From Platerodrilus igneus (Eukaryota > Arthropoda > Insecta > Coleoptera > Lycidae), in NCBI GenBank assembly GCA_036346225.1, contig JARFIW010000900.1, positions 2,480,001-2,544,000 of the forward strand: a stretch of 64,000 nucleotides of DNA. Direction: 5' to 3'. The position numbers were made by a program, and so were the translations under genes. Of the stretch, positions 59,414 to 64,000 are shown piece by piece (positions within the stretch are counted from its first letter, which is position 1; each line of letters begins with the position of its first letter). Below the pieces are notes generated by a model. It worked only from the letters and a program-made list of their open reading frames with translations. It did not search any database and was not told where the DNA came from.

Positions 59414-59959
59414 CCTTTCTTTTTATTAATTAGCGGGTATATGATTTGAGAAATACAATAGATATGCTCGATGCTAAATGCTTGGAAAATACAAGTCGTT
59501 TCAAATCAATTTCTTAACGAGCATGTGAATCACATGTGAAAACTGTATATAATTTCTTTTTTTGGACTTTCTATTAATTATGTTTGTGTATTAGAAATTG
59601 ATGAATAATTGCAGGATACAAATTTTAAATAAACACTTTACTAAGGGAAACACCGAACTTGTTGTATAAAGAATACTTACTAATAAAGCAATTTAATTTT
59701 AAATAACTTCTACGCCATATTTTTCGAAAATGGCATGCTTTGGAAACAATCGAAGATTGCCGAAGACACTCGAAGAGTGCACAAACGCGGTCACTAAACC
59801 ACAATTACTAATCGCCTTTATAGGTTTAACATTTCTACCATTACCAATGACTTTAATTTCTTATTGGAGAGAATCCTTATTCTCCCACGCACTGCTGCGT
59901 AGCTGGATGCCCACCCTTTTTGGGATATATGCTCGTTATAGGTTGTAAGACCCTCGGTT

Positions 59960-60165
59960 TTACTTAACTACACTTCGTGAGATCCCTTTAATCTTTTTTA
60001 ATCGTGTCCTTCTCGCGCACAATACAGTAGGACTTAGCCTTACTACCTACAAATTCTAACACCAAGTCACCGTTAAACTCGTCTTTAAATTTCCCCACAA
60101 CTTTTTGTTAACATGCGGTATATTGTGTTTATTATTTGCGGGGTACACCACTTTAAACCTAAAAA
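59960..60165 (-). pseudogene. polB C-terminal fragment in Polinton B
   Basis: The minus strand reads YPANNKHNIPHVNKK, then, across frame changes, blocks matching GDLVLEFVGS, AKSYCI and KKIKG of the Polinton A polymerase (45100-45265). Only about 65 codons remain. It points the same way as gene X, whereas in Polinton A the two genes diverge, so one was inverted during formation of the deletion element or the source element had another gene order. Confidence 0.8.
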
Positions 60166-60294
60166 TAAAAACAGGATAGTTTAATACGTCTATTAATAAT
60201 TTATGGTAATGTTGGCGGTACAAATATGTAAAAACAAACTTTATCAAGAAAAATATAATGTTTTTAATAGAATACATACATGTATTGATAACAT

Positions 60295-61122
60295 CTATAA
60301 ACCGCTGTGGTAACCAGAGTCTGACGAATCTGGGATAGCCAAATCTCTAAACATTTGCGCAAGCGATTGCCTTGCAGTTGCATCTTTTAAGTACAGAATG
60401 GGGAAACATTTAATAAGTTCCAACACTGTCAAGTAATTTAAATTGCTGCAATCATTAGACAGAGAAATACTGGCACTGCTCTCTCCCTCTAATAACGTTT
60501 GAACCCTTTCTTCCTCCGTTGTATTTCCACATACTTTTTTTATATCACCAACAAATTTTTCGTAAAATTCTGGAAAGTTTCTACACCTTAACTCAGCCAT
60601 TTTAAAACAGATCAATTCTCGCAAATTTAATAGCTTGATGCACTCGTACGCAGGTAGCACAATAACATTCCCGTCTTTCGTAATCACCATATTACATAAA
60701 TTCTCTTTTTCAAAATTGTTCAAAAACCATATACTTCTATTAAAGGCTGTGCTCAGCTGCAATTTGAAATCTTGATCCAATTGTATCTCAACAACATCGT
60801 TTCCAGTAGTCAAACCATTTAATCTGACTTGTTTTGAGTCTTGAGCAAATTGGCGAATTTGAAATTCCACTTGAAAAGTACACAATTTCTTCCAATCGAA
60901 GTAAGAGAATGTTATCGTAGAATCAGCACAAATACCACTACAGCAAATAACTTGGATGGCAGGTTGAAGACCACCATATAAATCAAAACCAACTTCTAAT
61001 ATATGGTGGTGATAATTTGGAGGAAATTCGCCTAACCTATAGGTTGACTTACCAAATAGTTGGTTGATATTTAATTGTGGTACTCGCACATCACTTGTAA
61101 CGTCAACACAAGAAAAATTCAT
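60295..61122 (-). CDS. Intact Polinton gene X, 275 codons, unknown function
   Basis: Uninterrupted frame from ATG (MNFSCVDVTSD) to stop, homologous throughout to the broken gene X of Polinton A (40475-41273). N-terminal half: beta-rich with Cys residues (VICCSGICADST), GKSTYRLGEFPPNYHHHILE, CTFQVEFQIRQF. C-terminal half: helical, with ECIKLLNLRELICFKMAEL, CRNFPEFYEKFVG and TVLELIKCFPILYLKDATA, then an acidic tail SSDSGYHSGL that matches the DSG-x-x-S phosphodegron of beta-TrCP/Slimb substrates. No signal peptide or membrane segment, so probably intracellular. It has its own TATA box (61191-61200). Function unknown; it could act on the host cell or on regulation of element genes. Confidence 0.85.
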   Translation of the reverse strand: MNFSCVDVTSDVRVPQLNINQLFGKSTYRLGEFPPNYHHHILEVGFDLYGGLQPAIQVICCSGICADSTITFSYFDWKKLCTFQVEFQIRQFAQDSKQVRLNGLTTGNDVVEIQLDQDFKLQLSTAFNRSIWFLNNFEKENLCNMVITKDGNVIVLPAYECIKLLNLRELICFKMAELRCRNFPEFYEKFVGDIKKVCGNTTEEERVQTLLEGESSASISLSNDCSNLNYLTVLELIKCFPILYLKDATARQSLAQMFRDLAIPDSSDSGYHSGL

Positions 61123-61190
61123 CTTTAATTTATAATTTTAATCAAACTCGACGATACTTTGACGACTAATGCACTGGAACATGGCTCTCG

Positions 61191-61219
61191 CCTTTTATGC
61201 CGATAGTCGAGCGTGCGCA
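61191..61219 (-). promoter_or_regulatory. Promoter of intact gene X: TATA box and TGCGCA motif
   Basis: Minus strand GCATAAAAGG (61191-61200), about 70 bp before the ATG, with CGTGCGCA-containing sequence (61212-61219) about 12 bp further upstream. The same pairing, with a similar CATTTAAAAGG, precedes gene X in Polinton A. Confidence 0.6.
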
Positions 61220-61739
61220 GCTCCTTATTATATTAGTTGGCGTTATATGCAAGTCTTGACTGGAAAAGTGACGTCTATAATTGTTTTATAGTGGGTTTTA
61301 CCTGTATGTATTTAACCACCAACGCCATTTTTAGAATTATTAAACAAAATTACTCTTAGCAGTATATTTAATATACCATCGTGTAAGATTTCAATTATAA
61401 TTGTGTTTTTCCTCAGGTTTTCAAATCCCTCGGAATTTTTTTCAAATCGAATGACACCTTACTGATTTGCAGAATAACCTTTTGCAAGCACCGTATATAA
61501 TTCATCTTTAATCTATTTCTAAACCGTATCGCTCTGTCTTTTGAGATAAACCCCTGGTGTAACCTATAAATTAGTATAGAATTTTCCTGGGGAATTGAAA
61601 TTAATTATCACGTCTTTTAAAATCAGTTCCAACAAAGACCTGTATATATTGTATTAATATTCAAAAACCTATCAGCAAAACACCTTTGCATTTTTATTTA
61701 GATTTAGCTCGATAATAGAGTTAAACTCCAAAAATATTT
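61220..61739. other. Right interior of Polinton B, non-coding
   Basis: No gene. A stretch at about 61535-61600 (gagataaacccctggtg, ttagtatagaattttc) resembles the left interior at 58815-58865 in direct, not inverted, orientation, so the right end was probably rearranged. Confidence 0.45.
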
Positions 61740-61849
61740 AGGGATCCCTCCTCCTCATTTCCTCCTTATGGGAATTTACATGTAAATGAGTGAGGAAATG
61801 AGGGATTCTGGAGGAAATGAGGCGGTGGATAGCCTGATTTTACCCTACT
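61740..61849 (-). repeat. Right terminal inverted repeat of Polinton B
   Basis: Inverse of 58555-58653, ending GATTTTACCCTACT, followed by AATATC (61850-61855). Confidence 0.9.
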
Positions 61850-61855
61850 AATATC

Positions 61856-64000
61856 TATCATCTCAGAGTAATTTTCATCTTTTTTAGGATTATTAGGTGA
61901 CAATTTTTTTTTTTTTGTTCGGATTTTGTTATGTTTGTTTGTGGGCTTGTTATAGTACTTTTACTTGCTATTCTAACAAGTCTATTTTGATCTGTAAGTA
62001 ATTTTCTTTAAATTATGTATTGTTTTCGAACTGCCTTTGTTCTGAGTACTTTAGATTCGGGGTCTCGTGGCCATCACTCTAATTTTTTTCAGTAAGAAAA
62101 ATGTAAAGAAAATATTCATATGGTAACATTAATTTTTAAATTATACTGGAGTAACGTCACCTTTGTTGTAGGCATTACTATTATTTCACAACTATATTTT
62201 CAGTGTAGTATTTAGTATTTTCAGTATTATTTGGGGTATATGCGGAGATCGCTGAAATTTTAAAATATCTGTAACTGTCGATCGGTCTTGCAACAAAACT
62301 AACTCTCGTCAAAAATAATACCAAACACAGTAACCAATCTATCTTCAAAAGTACTTACTCTGGGTAAGTAATTGAGCAGAATGTGATAGCTTTTGTTTCC
62401 TAAAGAACTACTATAATTTTTATGAGTTGATTAACGGGTACCGGAAAGATATTGTATTTGAACTTGCCCGTAAAGTATTTCTTCTGTATTTTGTGGCAAC
62501 TAGTTTTGTTATAAGCCTATTCGTCCGGTACAATGTCACTTTCTGAACAGGTCACACACAGTCCATTATCCATCGTTTCCTATTCTTTTTGTTAATGGGT
62601 GTTCACGGTCGTATTTGTTGAATTACTTTACGATCCATCATTTTGTTAAATGATTATGACCTATCTATAAGTTTTCTGCTTCAGTGTCGCTGATATTAGA
62701 TATTCGTACATCGTCAGTCACAAACAATCACACGTGACATTAATTTCTGATCTCCAGTCGTTGAATGATGATTTCTTACTACTCTATAATGCTTTTTCAC
62801 AAGGTACAGTTTACAGACCTACAACTTGATTATGTATAAATTAGATTGTGGAATGTAGGTAAACTATTATCACCGTTATATGAATTTTATTTGAATTAAA
62901 CCGTTTACCTTTGTATTGTAACTAAGCATAACATTTCTCAAGCTATATTTCCAAGCATTTCTCCTCAGAACGCCACTATAGTCGGTGTATATATATATGA
63001 TCTAGGCATTTAATTGAAGAGCAAGAATTTTAATTGACATCATTGTGTAATTTAATTGATGGAAGCTACTTTAAAGGTAATTTAGAGGCACAAGTAGCTA
63101 ATTACTATCGAGAAGATATTTTCAGTTAATTGTATGTATGTATTTTTTAAGATTAATAAGACTTAGAGAAAGCCATGGAAATCATAAACCTCTCATGCCA
63201 CCATAAAGATCTTTGAAGGTTGTAATTGTCGCAATTAATTGTCGATAAATAAATTCTTGCGCTGTTTTTCTATGGGTATGTCATGTTTTAATCAGCTTAA
63301 AAATGAGCGAGAACCGCTGGACAGTGTTATTGTGCACCCATTTCACTACTGCACATGTCGTGAATGTTCATCACTAGAACCTTATTTTAACATCTTTAGC
63401 ATTTCATTTTTCCTAACATTAATTAAATATAAAACAGAATATTTTCCATTTCAACTTCATTTAATAACACCGTTGTTGTTTGAACTTGTTTAACGCCTTT
63501 TCTTCTTGTAATTAAAGAAAAAACCGAACATAACCTGTTTTGACAGCATGTAGACTATTTCATGACGATAAATGATTAACTGCTGTAGGATTTAGAACAA
63601 ATAGTTCTATGTTATTACGTTTTTGACACACAAACTGAAGTACTCGTTTAATGTTCTCGTTACAATAGCAGAAGGTATTTTATTATGCATTGTCTTCTAC
63701 TGACAATTCTGAATACTTAATTTATTACTGAAAATAATATAGTGTAAAAAGAATTTGCGTACTTTCACCACCTTGTAGTATTTTTTGCTAGCCTCTCCTA
63801 CAACAGTGTGCTACTTATGTATCGTTCAGTTTTTTAAGTCATTTACTAGATATGATTATTTGTGTATTGTAATTTTCGATTAAACTTAGGCTTGTGTTTG
63901 TATTACGCCTTTGCATATGAAATGTCCGATTTATTGAACCTGAAAAGCATAAGTCGTTTTGATCAACTTGGCTTTGGTTTAATTTGCTTTATATTTGACA
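61856..64000. other. No gene recognised
   Basis: T-rich then ordinary AT-rich sequence. An 84-codon frame at 63239-63493 has no recognisable domain. Confidence 0.4.

Larger units (their letters stand above)
58555..61849. mobile_element. Miniature Polinton B, 3.3 kb, with one intact gene
   Basis: The ends AGTAGGGTAAAATC are inverted at the right end, and a perfect 6-bp duplication flanks it. The terminal repeats are about 100-110 bp and share the CTCATTTCCTC iterons with Polinton A. Inside the left end, about 58640-59060 is homologous to the Polinton A TIR and 59305-59470 to its subterminal region. All structural genes, the integrase and most of polB are gone; only gene X (intact) and a polB tail remain. 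It must have used enzymes supplied by a full-length element to move. Confidence 0.93.

Noticed and set aside
59730..59948. 72-codon plus-strand frame with hydrophobic stretch in Polinton B
   Set aside because: No homologue in Polinton A, no promoter seen, and it lies between TIR-derived and inverted polB sequence; probably chance.

Overview
The window looks like AT-rich nuclear DNA of an arthropod. It is eukaryotic: there is one spliced-type coding exon with an AG acceptor and a GT donor, and the rest is introns or intergenic sequence packed with transposable elements. No bacterial operons, rRNA genes, genuine tRNA genes or CRISPR arrays were seen. The one exon (9126-9419, +) encodes the TM1-TM2 region of a receptor resembling the Methuselah-like GPCRs of arthropods, so much of the window may be intron of that gene.

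Layout. 1-9 kb: LINE fragments and a decayed Tc1/mariner-type transposon with long inverted ends. 9-20 kb: the GPCR exon, a tRNA-derived SINE, a Penelope-like retroelement (RT plus remnant GIY-YIG, with a hammerhead-like motif in its tail), and mariner-type remnants. One of these remnants is split by a second SINE copy with a clear target duplication. 21-25 kb: a Ty3/Gypsy-type LTR retrotransposon with both LTRs, a 4-bp target duplication and a mostly lost interior. 27.8-29 kb: a mariner with TIRs. 29.6-31.3 kb: a G-poor, A/C-rich island of unknown nature.

31,369-46,420 is a complete Polinton (Maverick) with about 700-bp terminal inverted repeats and a perfect 6-bp target duplication (ATTATT). 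It carries a retrovirus-like integrase, a fibre-like repeat protein, a packaging ATPase preceded by a Pipsqueak-type HTH, a double jelly-roll major capsid protein, a penton-like minor capsid protein, an adenovirus-type protease, a small virion-like protein, a parvovirus-type phospholipase A2, three proteins of unknown function, and a protein-primed family B DNA polymerase with N-terminal zinc fingers. All genes are on the minus strand except polB, which diverges from a shared promoter region. This is the gene set of a virus-like transposon (adintovirus-like). Most open frames are broken, but every break I examined closely sits at a short single-base run, and the two TIR copies differ only in such run lengths. 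Sequencing or assembly error is therefore a live alternative to real decay.

46-58.5 kb: remnants of a mariner-type element and of a second Gypsy element, and a G/T-rich region with a duplicated module. 58,555-61,849 is a second, 3.3-kb Polinton-derived element with its own 6-bp target duplication (AATATC). It has lost everything except one intact 275-codon gene and a polB tail. That intact gene is homologous to a frame-broken gene in the large element. The most interesting signal in the window is this miniature, single-gene Polinton satellite beside its full-length relative, together with the promoter architecture the two share (NRF-1-like TGCGCA motifs next to TATA boxes).
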